Positions 55,631-64,000 of a stretch of 64,000 nt of DNA are shown here, piece after piece. The position numbers were made by a program, and so were the translations under genes. Position 1 is the stretch's first letter; the number at the start of each line of letters is the position of its first letter. The notes under the pieces were generated by a model, which had not been told where the DNA came from, made no database searches, and saw nothing but the letters and a program-made list of their open reading frames with translations. Source of the DNA: Rhodobacter sp. (GTDB lineage Bacteria > Pseudomonadota > Alphaproteobacteria > Rhodobacterales > Rhodobacteraceae); NCBI GenBank assembly GCA_027484985.1, contig JAIXRW010000059.1, positions 46,858 to 110,857 on the forward strand, read 5' to 3'.

Positions 55631-57975
55631 GCTCTTCCCTCGGTGGCGGTGATCTGGTCGGGGGCGGCGGCTGCCGCCGGTTTCTTGCCGCGTGCCGGAC
55701 GCGGTTGGCGCGGCAGCCTAATCTCGGCCATCGCGCCGCAATGGTCATTGCCCGCAAAGACGGGCGCATCGAGCAGCGCTAGCGTGCCGCCATGTTCCTC
55801 GATGATCTTCTTGACGATGGGCAGGCCAAGCCCCGTGCCCTTGTCGCGGGTGGTCACATAGGGTTCGAACAGGCGCGCGCGGTCGGGCGGCAGACCGGTT
55901 CCATTATCCATGATGCGGATCACCGCCGCGTCGGGTTCAAGCGCGAGTGCGATGCGGATTTCGGGCGCAAAGCCGGGGGCAGCACCCTTTTCCTGATAGG
56001 TTTCAATCGCTTCGCCTGCGTTCTTGATCAGGTTTGTCAGGGCTTGCGACATCATGGTCGCATCCACTTCCATCAGCACGGCACCCTCGGGCAAGGTGCT
56101 GTCAAAGCGTACACCCGGTTGGCCGCTTTCCTGCAACAGGATCGCATCGCGCAACACGCGGGCCAGATCGGTTTCGCGGCGGTCGGGTTCGGGCATGCGG
56201 GCGAATTTGGAAAATTCGTCAACGATGCGCCGCAAGTCATTGGTTTGGCGAACGATAACCTCGGTGTACTGGTCAAGGTCGTCGGGTTGGGCGACCTGCG
56301 AACGAAACTTGCGGCGGATGCGTTCGGCCGACAGGGCAATGGGCGTCAGGGGGTTCTTGATCTCGTGCGCGATGCGGCGCGCCACATCGCCCCATGCGGC
56401 CATGCGCTGGGCGCTGACCAGTTCTGTCACATCGTCAAAGGCGACAACGTAGCCTTCCAGCCGCCCCTCTTCAGACCGCCGAACCGACATCCGCACCAGC
56501 AGGCTTTCCAGCTTGCCCTTGCGCGTCAGGCGCACTTCGTCCTGTGCGGCGGCAAGCTGGCTGTCGCGCAGGCGTTCGAACAGCGGGGCAAATTCGGGCA
56601 CCGCCACCGAAAGCGGCGTCTCGGCCCCGCCGTCACCGCCATCGGCGATTTCAAGCAGCCGTTCCGCCGCGCGGTTGGCGAAATCGACACAGCCGTCACT
56701 GTTCAGCCCGATCACCCCCGCCGTCACATTCGACAGCACCGAATCGAACAACCGCCGCCGCCGTTCGGTCTGGCTGTGGCTTTCCACCAGCGCATCCCGC
56801 TGCCCCTTGAGTTGCAGCGTCATCTGGTTGAACACCCGCCCCAGCGTGGCGATTTCGTCATCGCCCTCTTCCTCGGCCACCTGCACATCCAGATCGCCCG
56901 CGCCCACCCGCTGCGCCGCCCCCGCCAGCCGCCCCACCGGGCGCGAGAGGCGTTCGGCAAACCACAGCCCCACCCAGACCGCGGCCAGGATAAGGATCAG
57001 CGCAAAACCCAGATACAGCAGCCCGAATTCGAACAAGAGCCGCCCGCGTTCGCTTTCGAGCTGGTGGTACAGGTCCACCGTCTCGCGCGTTTCGTCCAGC
57101 AGCGACAGGATCGACCCGTCCACTGTGCGCGACACATACAGATAGCGGTCGGCAAAGGCATCAAGATGCACAAGGGCGCGAAATTCGTTATTCGCCCAAT
57201 CTTGAATAAGCACGGTTTCCCCGGCCTTTGCGCGATCAAGCTCATCCTTTGTGGGTTGCTCGAAATCGAACAGGTAGCTGCGTTCGCCACGGGTTCGCAG
57301 CGTGCCGCCGCCATCGATCAGATAGGCCTCTTTCAGGCCGCGCTGGATGTTCGATTGCGCCTGCGTCAGGAAAGGGCGCATCTGGCTGTCGTCCAGAAAG
57401 AACATCGACTGCTTGCGAAGGTTCAGATCGGCTGCCAGCGTTTCGGCATCCTTGACCAGATCCTGCCGGTGTTCGGCCTCATAGGCCTCGGCGGCGGCAA
57501 GGCTGGTGCCGACGACCGACCGCACCCGTTCGGAAAACCACCCCTCAAGCCCGAAATTCACCGTCACCACGGCAAAGACCGCCACCAGAACCGTGGGCAC
57601 CAGCGCCACCCCGGCAAAAACGCCGGTCAGGCGCATGTGCAGGCGCGATCCGGCCGACTGGCTGCGCCGGTCCGACACCATCCGCACCACCCGCGCCATC
57701 ACCAGCGCGGCCACCATCAGGATATAGACGAAATCGGCCAGCAGGATCAGCCGCAGCGCCGGCGTGTTCGCCCCCTGGTTCAGCGGGCCAAGCGCAAGGA
57801 AGGTTCCCACCACCAGAAGCGGGCCCAGAAACACCAGACCAAAGGTCATGGCATTCTGCACCTGCCGCTTGCGCCGCAGACGCAGAACCCGCGCCCAAGT
57901 GTTGCCGCCCAGCGTGCGCTGCACGAAAGCCCTACCCCGTATTCCGGGCCAAAGCCTGCGCTTTGCCCGCCACAT
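55627..57975 (-). CDS. ntrY: Sensor histidine kinase NtrY
   Basis: A 782-residue membrane kinase. Several hydrophobic segments lie in the first 150 residues (GLVFLGPLLVVGTFLALGPL, LILLADFVYILMVAALVMAR, GVFAGVALVPTVLVAVFAVV), then a large periplasmic sensor, another membrane segment near 320-345, HAMP (RLSRPVGRLAGAAQRVGAGD), PAS, and the kinase core with [20 protein letters not shown] (phosphoacceptor His) and KGTGLGLPIVKKIIEE. It should phosphorylate NtrX, which follows with a four-base overlap. The start at 57975 lacks a clear ribosome-binding site and may be shorter in reality. Confidence 0.92.
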   Translation of the reverse strand: MWRAKRRLWPGIRGRAFVQRTLGGNTWARVLRLRRKRQVQNAMTFGLVFLGPLLVVGTFLALGPLNQGANTPALRLILLADFVYILMVAALVMARVVRMVSDRRSQSAGSRLHMRLTGVFAGVALVPTVLVAVFAVVTVNFGLEGWFSERVRSVVGTSLAAAEAYEAEHRQDLVKDAETLAADLNLRKQSMFFLDDSQMRPFLTQAQSNIQRGLKEAYLIDGGGTLRTRGERSYLFDFEQPTKDELDRAKAGETVLIQDWANNEFRALVHLDAFADRYLYVSRTVDGSILSLLDETRETVDLYHQLESERGRLLFEFGLLYLGFALILILAAVWVGLWFAERLSRPVGRLAGAAQRVGAGDLDVQVAEEEGDDEIATLGRVFNQMTLQLKGQRDALVESHSQTERRRRLFDSVLSNVTAGVIGLNSDGCVDFANRAAERLLEIADGGDGGAETPLSVAVPEFAPLFERLRDSQLAAAQDEVRLTRKGKLESLLVRMSVRRSEEGRLEGYVVAFDDVTELVSAQRMAAWGDVARRIAHEIKNPLTPIALSAERIRRKFRSQVAQPDDLDQYTEVIVRQTNDLRRIVDEFSKFARMPEPDRRETDLARVLRDAILLQESGQPGVRFDSTLPEGAVLMEVDATMMSQALTNLIKNAGEAIETYQEKGAAPGFAPEIRIALALEPDAAVIRIMDNGTGLPPDRARLFEPYVTTRDKGTGLGLPIVKKIIEEHGGTLALLDAPVFAGNDHCGAMAEIRLPRQPRPARGKKPAAAAAPDQITATEGRA

Positions 57976-58026
57976 CTTGTGTCTTATCCGCAGTGTTCCC
58001 CGCGCGACACGCTTGATGTTGCGGTT

Positions 58027-59391
58027 TTACATCAGTTTGCGGCGCCGTGTCACGCGGATATCGAGGTCGGTGATCTTCTTTCGCAAAGTATTGCGGTTGA
58101 TTCCCAGCAGATCGGCACATTTGGCCTGATTGCCCGCGGTCGCATCCAGCGCAATCTCGATCAGCGGCATTTCCACCTCGCGCAGGATGCGCTGGTAAAC
58201 GCCAGCGGGGGGCAATTGCCCGCCATGCAGGTCGAAATACCGTTTCAGGTGCCGCGCGACCGAGGCGGACAGTTTTTCCCCCTCGCCCCCGCCTTTCAGC
58301 GGTTCCATCGCCGGTTGGCTGCCCAGCACGGCCTCAACCTCGGCCCGCGTGATTTCGGCTTCGGAACTGGTCACCATCAGCCGCCGCAGCGTGTTTTCCA
58401 GCTGGCGCACATTGCCCGGCCAGCTATAGGCCCGCACCAGTTCGCGCGCGTCATTCGACAGCCGCCGCAGCCCGCCGAAATCGCGTTCGCCCTTGGCAAG
58501 GAAATGTTCGGCCAGAAGCGGGATGTCATCGACCCGTTCGCGCAACGAAGGCACATGCAGCGTCACCCCCGAAAGGCGGTAGAACAGGTCTTGGCGGAAA
58601 GACCCCGCCTCCATCCGCGCCGAAAGATCGGTCTGCGAAGTGGCCATCACGCGCGGCGCGTTTTCGGGCATCAGGTCCAGCATCCGCACGATGCGCGCCT
58701 GCATGTCATCGTCGTAATCCGAGATTTCGTCAAACACCAGACTGCCGCCCCGCGCCCGCGCAAGCAGCGCCGCAGGCCCGTCCATCCCCACAAGATCGCT
58801 GGCCTGCGCGACCACAAAGGGCTGGCTGCGCCGGTCGGAAAAATCGTGGATCGCCTTTGCGATCAGGCTTTTACCGGTGCCCGATTCACCCGTGACCAGC
58901 ACGGCCAGATCGGTGTTCATCACCCGCGCCACCAGCCGGTACAGCGCCTGCATCGCCGCTGTGCGCCCCACCAGCGGCAGGTCGTCGCCCGCCTCGCGCG
59001 CCTGCACGGGTTTGACGGGGGCGCGCCGCTTTTGTTCCAGCGCGCGGGCCGAGCGTTTCATCAGGTCGGGCAGGTCGAACGGCTTGGGCAGGTAATCATA
59101 GGCCTCGGCTTCCGCCGCCTGAATGGCCGTCATGATGGTGTTCTGCGCCGAGATCACGATCACCGGCAAACCGGGCCGCAGCTTGCCGATGCGGGGAAGC
59201 GCATCCAGCCCGTTGCCATCGGGCATGATCACATCGGAAATGACCAGATCGCCCTTTCCTTCCTCGACCCAGCGCATCAGAGTCATCAGACTGCTGGTCG
59301 CATGCACCTTGCATCCCGCCCGCGTCAGCGCCTGCGTCAGCACCGTGCGGATCGTGCGGTCGTCATCTGCCACCAGAACCGTGCCATCCAT
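58027..59391 (-). CDS. ntrC: Nitrogen regulator NtrC, GAFTGA-less Rhodobacter type
   Basis: A 454-residue NtrC. The receiver domain has Asp53 in [13 protein letters not shown], and Walker A is [17 protein letters not shown] near residues 165-181. Between [10 protein letters not shown] (191-200) and [10 protein letters not shown] (211-220) only about 10 residues remain, so the GAFTGA loop that contacts sigma-54 is deleted. In R. capsulatus the equivalent NtrC activates with the housekeeping sigma factor. The C-terminal HTH is [20 protein letters not shown]. The ATG overlaps the ntrB stop by one base. It should activate nitrogen-limitation genes such as amtB and glnB-type genes. Confidence 0.96.
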   Translation of the reverse strand: MDGTVLVADDDRTIRTVLTQALTRAGCKVHATSSLMTLMRWVEEGKGDLVISDVIMPDGNGLDALPRIGKLRPGLPVIVISAQNTIMTAIQAAEAEAYDYLPKPFDLPDLMKRSARALEQKRRAPVKPVQAREAGDDLPLVGRTAAMQALYRLVARVMNTDLAVLVTGESGTGKSLIAKAIHDFSDRRSQPFVVAQASDLVGMDGPAALLARARGGSLVFDEISDYDDDMQARIVRMLDLMPENAPRVMATSQTDLSARMEAGSFRQDLFYRLSGVTLHVPSLRERVDDIPLLAEHFLAKGERDFGGLRRLSNDARELVRAYSWPGNVRQLENTLRRLMVTSSEAEITRAEVEAVLGSQPAMEPLKGGGEGEKLSASVARHLKRYFDLHGGQLPPAGVYQRILREVEMPLIEIALDATAGNQAKCADLLGINRNTLRKKITDLDIRVTRRRKLM

Positions 59392-60494
59392 CAGCCTTGC
59401 TCCTTCTTAACGCGCGGCACCATGGGCAGCGACACCCGGAACACGGTGCGCCCGGGCACCGAGTCGACCGAGATCCAGCCTTCATGGTCCGAAATGATCT
59501 TCGAGACGAGCGCGAGGCCCAGTCCCGTACCGTTCTCGCGCCCCGAAACGAAGGGCTCGAAAATCTCGCCCGCCAGATCCGGCGGAATGCCCGGCCCGTC
59601 ATCGACGACTTCTATCTGCAAGGGCAGCGCGGCGGGCGTGCCATCGCGGCGCCGCAGCCGCAGCGACAGGTCGTAAAAGGTGCGCAGCCGGATCGTTCCG
59701 CCCGCGCCCGCCCGCTGGCAGGCCTCGGCAGCGTTCTTGATCAGGTTCAGGAATACCTGCATCAGCTGGTCGGGATCGGCATAGGTGGGCGGAAGCGAAG
59801 GGTCGTAATCCTCGACAATCTGCATATGCGCGGCAAAGCCGACCATGGCCGATTTGCGGGCACGGTCCAGCGCGTCATGGATGTTGACGGGGCGCAATTC
59901 GGGCGGGCGCACATTGCCGAACTGTTCGACCTGTTCCAGAAGCTTCACGATGCGCCGCGTTTCCTCGACGATCAGGTCCGAAAGCTCGCGGTCCTCGGGC
60001 GACAGGTTCATGGCCAGCAGTTGCGCTGCACCCGAAATGCCCGCCAGCGGGTTCTTGATTTCATGCGCCAGCATCTCGGCCATGCCGATGGCCGATTTGG
60101 CGGCCGATTTCACATGCATCGACCGGCCCAGCCTGTCGGCAATATCGCGGGGCGAGATGATGAGCAGGATCACCTGCGGGTTGTCATGCATTGGCGCGAC
60201 TTGCAGGTTGCACTGCACCGGCGGGCGTTCGCCGGTTGTCACATCGACATCGTTGATGAACAAAGGCGACTGGTTCGCCCGCGCCCGCGCCAGCGCCTCG
60301 TCCATCGGCGCGTCGATCGACAGGCGGTCAAAGGCGGGTTGGCCCATCAGCGTTCGGCTGGATGCGTTCAGGAAAATTTCGCCTGCGGGGTTCACCTCGG
60401 CAATGCGGTTGTCCGGCCCCACCAGCAGCGCGGGCAGGGGCAAGGATGCCCAAACCACCCCCGGCACCGGATAGGGCGAACGATAGGGCGTCAT
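59391..60494 (-). CDS. ntrB: Nitrogen sensor kinase NtrB
   Basis: A 367-residue soluble histidine kinase/phosphatase. An N-terminal PAS domain ([20 protein letters not shown]) is followed by the dimerisation helix with the phosphoacceptor in [20 protein letters not shown], and the ATPase region ([32 protein letters not shown]). It should be controlled by PII and phosphorylate NtrC. The ATG at 60494 overlaps the dusB stop (ATGA); a longer reading would extend into dusB. Confidence 0.95.
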   Translation of the reverse strand: MTPYRSPYPVPGVVWASLPLPALLVGPDNRIAEVNPAGEIFLNASSRTLMGQPAFDRLSIDAPMDEALARARANQSPLFINDVDVTTGERPPVQCNLQVAPMHDNPQVILLIISPRDIADRLGRSMHVKSAAKSAIGMAEMLAHEIKNPLAGISGAAQLLAMNLSPEDRELSDLIVEETRRIVKLLEQVEQFGNVRPPELRPVNIHDALDRARKSAMVGFAAHMQIVEDYDPSLPPTYADPDQLMQVFLNLIKNAAEACQRAGAGGTIRLRTFYDLSLRLRRRDGTPAALPLQIEVVDDGPGIPPDLAGEIFEPFVSGRENGTGLGLALVSKIISDHEGWISVDSVPGRTVFRVSLPMVPRVKKEQG

Positions 60495-61489
60495 GCCGCG
60501 ACCGCCCCCCCTTCTTCGGCAAAGGCGGCATCGGCAAAGGCCGCCCTGACCAAGCGCAGCACCTGTGCGGGGTCTTCCGCCGTCAGGATGGCCCCGCGCG
60601 CCGCCTGCAACCCCGCCTCGTCCAGATACCAGCCAAGGTGCTTTCGGGCGCATTTCATGCCCAGTTCCGTGCCGTAAAAGGACAGCATGGCCTCGTAATG
60701 CGCGCCGACCATTTCGCCCAAGGCGGCGCCCTGCGGCACCGCAGGCGCGGGCGTGCCGAACAGGGCGTGCGAGATTTGCGCCAGCCGCCATGGCGCCCCC
60801 TGCGCCCCGCGCCCCACCATCACGCCATCGGCGCCCGACTGGTCAAGCGCCGCCCGTGCCGTGCCCGCATTGACGATATCGCCATTGGCGATGACGGGAA
60901 TCGTCACCGCATCCTTGACTGCGCGGATCGCCCGCCAATCGGCCGACCCCTTGTAGAACTGGCAGCGCGTGCGCCCATGAATCACCACCATCTGCACGCC
61001 ATTGTCTTGCGCCCGCCGTGCCAGTTCGGGCGCGTTCAACAGCGCATCATCCCAGCCCAGCCGCGTTTTCAGCGTGACAGGCACCGAAACCGCCCGCACC
61101 ACGGCGCGGATCAGGTCAAGCGCAAGGTCAAGATCGCGCAGCAATGCCGACCCGCACAGGCCGGTCGTCACCCGCTTTGACGGGCAGCCCATGTTGATGT
61201 CGATGATCTTGGCGCCCTGCGCCTCCATCAGACGCGCGGCTTCGGCCATCCAATAGGGTTCGCGCCCCGCCAGCTGGACCGAGGTTGCCTGTTCGCCAAA
61301 ACCCAGCTCCGCCCGTGCCCGCGCCTCGATCTGGCCGCGCACCACCTCTTGGCTGGCGACCATTTCCGAAACCACCAGCCCCGCCCCGAAACCCGCGACA
61401 ATGCGGCGGAACGGCAGGTCGGTAATGCCCGCAAGCGGAGCCAGCAAGACGGGCGGGTCGATCAGATGAGGTCCGAGGCGAAGCGACAA
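60491..61489 (-). CDS. dusB: tRNA-dihydrouridine synthase DusB (NifR3)
   Basis: A 332-residue FMN-dependent TIM-barrel enzyme that reduces uridine in the tRNA D-loop. [40 protein letters not shown] with the catalytic cysteine loop [22 protein letters not shown] and [10 protein letters not shown] are present. A TTG at 61489 with AAGGA nine bases upstream is the probable start; an in-frame ATG at 61576 adds residues with no family match. It is the nifR3 gene of Rhodobacter literature and heads the dusB-ntrB-ntrC operon. Confidence 0.92.
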   Translation of the reverse strand: MSLRLGPHLIDPPVLLAPLAGITDLPFRRIVAGFGAGLVVSEMVASQEVVRGQIEARARAELGFGEQATSVQLAGREPYWMAEAARLMEAQGAKIIDINMGCPSKRVTTGLCGSALLRDLDLALDLIRAVVRAVSVPVTLKTRLGWDDALLNAPELARRAQDNGVQMVVIHGRTRCQFYKGSADWRAIRAVKDAVTIPVIANGDIVNAGTARAALDQSGADGVMVGRGAQGAPWRLAQISHALFGTPAPAVPQGAALGEMVGAHYEAMLSFYGTELGMKCARKHLGWYLDEAGLQAARGAILTAEDPAQVLRLVRAAFADAAFAEEGGAVAA

Positions 61490-61595
61490 AGTGCCTGTTC
61501 CTTGTGCGGTTGGGGTGGAGTTAACGCGGCGCGGCCAGCGAGACCAAGGTTTCCCGCGGGCCCAATGCCCGTGCAATGATCGAAAAACAGCATAT

Positions 61596-61610
61596 GCCTA
61601 AAAATTAGGC
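61596..61610. repeat. Palindrome upstream of ispDF and dusB
   Basis: GCCTAA-AAA-TTAGGC is a perfect 6-3-6 inverted repeat in the 200-base divergent region. It is AT-rich against the surroundings, 82 bases before ispDF and 107 before dusB, so it could be an operator or a transcript hairpin. Confidence 0.5.
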
Positions 61611-61691
61611 GTTTCGTCCGTTTCCGCGCCAGATTGTCAGGCGCAGCCGTCTGGCCTAAGCAGGGTCAGACAGTCCTTTCGCGGGTGTATC

Positions 61692-62846
61692 ATGCAAACC
61701 AAGCCTCCGACAGCGGCCCAGACGGCAGCGATCCTTGTCGCAGCCGGTCGCGGCACGCGGGCGGGGGGCGATATACCCAAGCAATGGCAGATGTTGGCCG
61801 GACAGCCCGTTCTGGCCCATACCATTGCCGCCTTCCGCGCCGCAGGCATCGACCGGATCGTGGTGGTGATCCACCCCGACGACCGCCCCCGTGCCGAGGG
61901 GTTTGACGGAGTGACGCTGGTTCATGGCGGGGCCACGCGCGACGCCTCGGTCAGGAACGCGCTGGAAGCCCTGTCCGCCGATCCGCCCGATTGCGTGCTG
62001 ATCCATGATGGCGCGCGCCCGCTGGTTTCGCGCGCCATCATTTCCCGCGTGATCGATGCGCTGGGTCAGGAAAGCGGCGCCGCCCCTGCCCTGCCCGTAT
62101 CCGATGCGCTGTGGCGCGGCGCGGGCGGGCTGGTTGCCGGCACGCAGGACCGCACGGGCCTGTGGCGGGCGCAAACGCCGCAGGGCTTTCGCTTTGCCGA
62201 TATCCTTGCCGCCCACCGCGCCCACCGCGCCCCCGCCGCCGATGACGTGGAAGTGGCGCGCGCCGCAGGATTGCGGGTTGCCATCGTCGAAGGGGCCGAG
62301 GACAACATCAAACTGACCTTTCCGGCCGATTTCGCCCGCGCCGAAGCCATTCTGAAGGACCGCCACATGACCATCCGCATCGGCAACGGCTATGACGTCC
62401 ACGCCTTTACCGAAGGTGACCATGTCTGGCTTTGCGGGGTAAAGGTGCCCCATCACAAGGCGCTGTTGGGTCATTCCGATGCCGATGTCGGCATGCATGC
62501 CCTGACCGACGCGATCTATGGCGCCTTGGCGCTGGGCGATATCGGCCGCCACTTTCCCCCCAGTGACCCGCAATGGAAGGGGGCGGCCAGCCATATCTTC
62601 CTTGCCCATGCCATCGCGCTTGCTGCCGAAAAGGGCTGGCGTCTGGGCAATTGCGATGTGACGCTGGTCTGCGAACGCCCCAAGATCGGCCCCCATGCGG
62701 GCGCGATGCAGGCGGAACTGGCGCGCATCATGGGCGTCTCGCCCGATCTGGTCAGCGTCAAGGCCACCACATCGGAACGCTTGGGCTTTACGGGGCGGGA
62801 AGAGGGCATCGCCGCCCTTGCCACCGCCTGCATGGTGAAGATATGA
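61692..62846 (+). CDS. ispDF: Bifunctional IspD/IspF (MEP pathway)
   Basis: A 384-residue fusion. Residues about 10-225 are IspD, the 2-C-methyl-D-erythritol 4-phosphate cytidylyltransferase, with [20 protein letters not shown] and [11 protein letters not shown]. Residues about 227-384 are IspF, the 2,4-cyclodiphosphate synthase, with [36 protein letters not shown] and [10 protein letters not shown]. The two domains catalyse non-consecutive steps of isoprenoid synthesis; fusions of this type are normal in alphaproteobacteria. The stop overlaps the pgpA ATG (ATGA). Confidence 0.97.
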   Translation: MQTKPPTAAQTAAILVAAGRGTRAGGDIPKQWQMLAGQPVLAHTIAAFRAAGIDRIVVVIHPDDRPRAEGFDGVTLVHGGATRDASVRNALEALSADPPDCVLIHDGARPLVSRAIISRVIDALGQESGAAPALPVSDALWRGAGGLVAGTQDRTGLWRAQTPQGFRFADILAAHRAHRAPAADDVEVARAAGLRVAIVEGAEDNIKLTFPADFARAEAILKDRHMTIRIGNGYDVHAFTEGDHVWLCGVKVPHHKALLGHSDADVGMHALTDAIYGALALGDIGRHFPPSDPQWKGAASHIFLAHAIALAAEKGWRLGNCDVTLVCERPKIGPHAGAMQAELARIMGVSPDLVSVKATTSERLGFTGREEGIAALATACMVKI

Positions 62847-63343
62847 CCGTAACCTATAGCATCGCCACGGTTTTCGGGCTTGGCCACCTGCGCCCGGCAT
62901 CGGGCACATGGGGGTCTGCCGCGGCCATTGTCGTCGGCCTTCTGATCGACCGCTACCTTGGCGCGCCCGTCATGTTGCTGGCCACCCTTGCCGTCACGTT
63001 CGCAGGGTTTTGGGCCTGCCGCGTGGAACTGTCGGGCAAGGCCGGGGCCGACCCGTCGGAATTTGTCATCGACGAAGTGGCAGGCCAATGGATCGCACTG
63101 CTGTTCCCCGCGCTTGCCTTCTGGGGGCGCGGCGGGTTCGAGGGCTTTCTGCCCTGGCCGGCATGGCTGGGGGCGTTCCTGTTCTTCCGCCTGTTCGACA
63201 TCTGGAAACCCTGGCTGGTGGGCCGCGCCGATGCGCGGGGCGATGCAGATGGCGTGATGATCGACGATCTTTGGGCGGGCCTGTTCGCAGGCATCGCCGT
63301 TATCGTCGGTGGCGTGGTATATCACGGGGTTTTCCTGCTGTGA
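62843..63343 (+). CDS. pgpA: Phosphatidylglycerophosphatase A
   Basis: A 166-residue inner-membrane phosphatase converting phosphatidylglycerophosphate to phosphatidylglycerol. [17 protein letters not shown] near the N-terminus, [19 protein letters not shown] in the middle and [20 protein letters not shown], then [14 protein letters not shown], at the end are diagnostic of PgpA. It has four hydrophobic segments. It overlaps both the ispDF stop upstream and the GTG of cinA downstream, so the three genes are one coupled operon. Confidence 0.95.
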   Translation: MTVTYSIATVFGLGHLRPASGTWGSAAAIVVGLLIDRYLGAPVMLLATLAVTFAGFWACRVELSGKAGADPSEFVIDEVAGQWIALLFPALAFWGRGGFEGFLPWPAWLGAFLFFRLFDIWKPWLVGRADARGDADGVMIDDLWAGLFAGIAVIVGGVVYHGVFLL

Positions 63344-63810
63344 CCGACGCCGCCGCCCTCCTGCACGCCGCCCGCAGGGCGGGCCTGCGTATCGCCACGG
63401 CAGAAAGCTGCACGGGCGGGCTGATCGCGGGCGCTTTGACCGAGGTGGCGGGATCATCCGATGTGTTCGACCGCGGCTTCGTCACCTATTCCAATGCGGC
63501 GAAGCAGGACATGCTGGGGGTAAGCCCCGAAACGCTCGAGGCTTTCGGCGCGGTCAGCGAAGAAGTGGCACGCGAAATGGCCGAAGGGGCGCTGGCCCGC
63601 AGCGCGGCGCAACTGGCCGTCTCGGTCACCGGCATCGCAGGCCCCGGCGGATCGGCGCACAAGCCCGAGGGGCGGGTCTGCTTTGGTCTGGCGCGCGCAG
63701 GCGAGGCGACGCGCAGCGAAACCGTCGAATTCGGCGCGCTGGGCCGCGCCAATGTGCGCCGCGCCACGGTCAATCACGCGCTGGCGTTGCTGGCGGAAAG
63801 CCTGCGCTAG
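63340..63810 (+). CDS. CinA-family C-terminal domain protein (nicotinamide-nucleotide amidohydrolase, PncC-like)
   Basis: A 156-residue single-domain CinA protein: [66 protein letters not shown]. It corresponds to PncC/YgaD, which deamidates NMN to nicotinic acid mononucleotide in NAD recycling; the N-terminal MoeA-like COG1058 part of full CinA is absent. Translation starts at a GTG overlapping the pgpA stop (GTGA). Palindrome block 3 begins two bases after its stop. Confidence 0.93.
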   Translation: MTDAAALLHAARRAGLRIATAESCTGGLIAGALTEVAGSSDVFDRGFVTYSNAAKQDMLGVSPETLEAFGAVSEEVAREMAEGALARSAAQLAVSVTGIAGPGGSAHKPEGRVCFGLARAGEATRSETVEFGALGRANVRRATVNHALALLAESLR

Positions 63811-63811
63811 G

Positions 63812-63857
63812 GCGAAATCTAAGAAGATTTCGCGGCGGAATTTGACGCAAATTCCGC
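63812..63857. repeat. Palindrome block 3 of the TGACGCA-apex hairpin family
   Basis: Two hairpins: GCGAAATCT (63812-63820)/AGATTTCGC (63825-63833), with a divergent apex AAGA, and GCGGAATTTG (63835-63844)/CAAATTCCGC (63848-63857), with the ACG loop of the family. They fill the whole gap between cinA and the convergent Coq10-type gene, whose stop codon overlaps the last repeat base. Confidence 0.88.
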
Positions 63858-64000
63858 TAGACCTTCGGCCCGTGCAATTCGGCCGCCCGCCGCTCGAACG
63901 CGCGCACCACGCGCTGCATCGCATCGTTGAACACGACCCCGATGATCCCCTGCAAGATCGCGTTGCGGAATTCGAAATCCACGAAGAACTCGACCTCGCA
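63857..64000 (-). CDS. Coq10/RatA-type START-domain protein, 5' part outside window
   Basis: The last 47 codons are visible on the - strand, ending at a TAG at 63857-63859. The readable C-terminus EVEFFVDFEFRNAILQGIIG, then VVFNDAMQRVVRAFERRA and ELHGPKV, is characteristic of the Coq10 (ubiquinone-binding)/RatA-like SRPBCC family, where FRNAILQ-like and AFERRA-type segments form the C-terminal helix. Such proteins bind coenzyme Q or, for RatA, interact with the 50S subunit. The assignment rests on the C-terminal third only. Confidence 0.75.
   Translation of the reverse strand, partial: CEVEFFVDFEFRNAILQGIIGVVFNDAMQRVVRAFERRAAELHGPKV

Noticed and set aside
55792..59676. Very long + strand open frame (1294 codons) opposite ntrY and ntrC
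   Set aside because: It is the GC-rich antisense shadow of two well-recognised genes on the - strand. The His/Arg/Gln-rich translation has no domain and no plausible start.

Overview
The window looks like chromosomal DNA of a Rhodobacteraceae alphaproteobacterium (Rhodobacter/Gemmobacter-like). It is GC-rich and densely coded. The signs are an iscR-suf operon whose IscR has one cysteine, a dusB(nifR3)-ntrBC-ntrYX-trkAH-hfq-hflX cluster whose NtrC lacks the GAFTGA loop, a CckA-type hybrid kinase, a GTTC-N7-GTTC SOS box at recA, and many small overlapping operons. I see no prophage, transposase, CRISPR array or replication origin. No stretch over 300 bases lacks a gene or a described feature.

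Layout: 1-2.7 kb holds a DsbA/FrnE oxidoreductase, an AMP-dependent ligase and a divergent HTH-cupin regulator. 2.7-5.9 kb holds an entericidin-like lipoprotein, an orphan YejA-type binding protein, a candidate small RNA and 3-hydroxybutyrate dehydrogenase. 5.9-9.1 kb holds a DUF502 protein and a pseudouridine catabolic operon (kinase, DUF1349, glycosidase). 9.1-11.1 kb is rpsB-tsf with a structured leader. 11.2-14.4 kb holds a LuxR-type regulator, an FAD oxidoreductase, rpe and tRNA-Arg(CCG). 14.4-22.3 kb is the Fe-S assembly operon, running iscR, IscS-like, sufB, ybjQ-like, sufC, sufD, two YIP1 proteins, sufS, with an Irr-box-like site upstream.

22.4-28.9 kb holds a hydrolase/HD-phosphohydrolase cluster, icd, typA, a LysR regulator and a DUF1330 protein. 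28.8-33.5 kb is alaS, recA and a sulfotransferase-like gene. 33.6-38.3 kb holds cckA (preceded by a CtrA-like TTAA-N7-TTAA site), an RsmB-like methyltransferase, an SDR, a DUF2934 protein and a BON-domain protein. 38.3-49.4 kb holds an Amt transporter, a GH127 enzyme, guaB, a class I amidotransferase, a 3-hydroxyisobutyrate dehydrogenase-type protein, a penicillin acylase-type hydrolase, a QorB-like/HxlR divergent pair and an unknown basic protein. 49.4-61.5 kb is the hflX-hfq, trkH-trkA, ntrX-ntrY, ntrC-ntrB-dusB block. 61.7-64 kb holds ispDF-pgpA-cinA and the end of a Coq10-type gene.

Much of the window concerns nitrogen, iron and cell-state regulation plus housekeeping. The least explained signals are not protein-coding: a promoter-hairpin-terminator unit at 4.82-4.93 kb, and two families of intergenic palindromes. 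One family (three blocks) has a mostly conserved TGACGCA apex on stems that differ yet stay complementary. The other (two loci) pairs an AAATA(C/T)-type motif with G-run hairpins.
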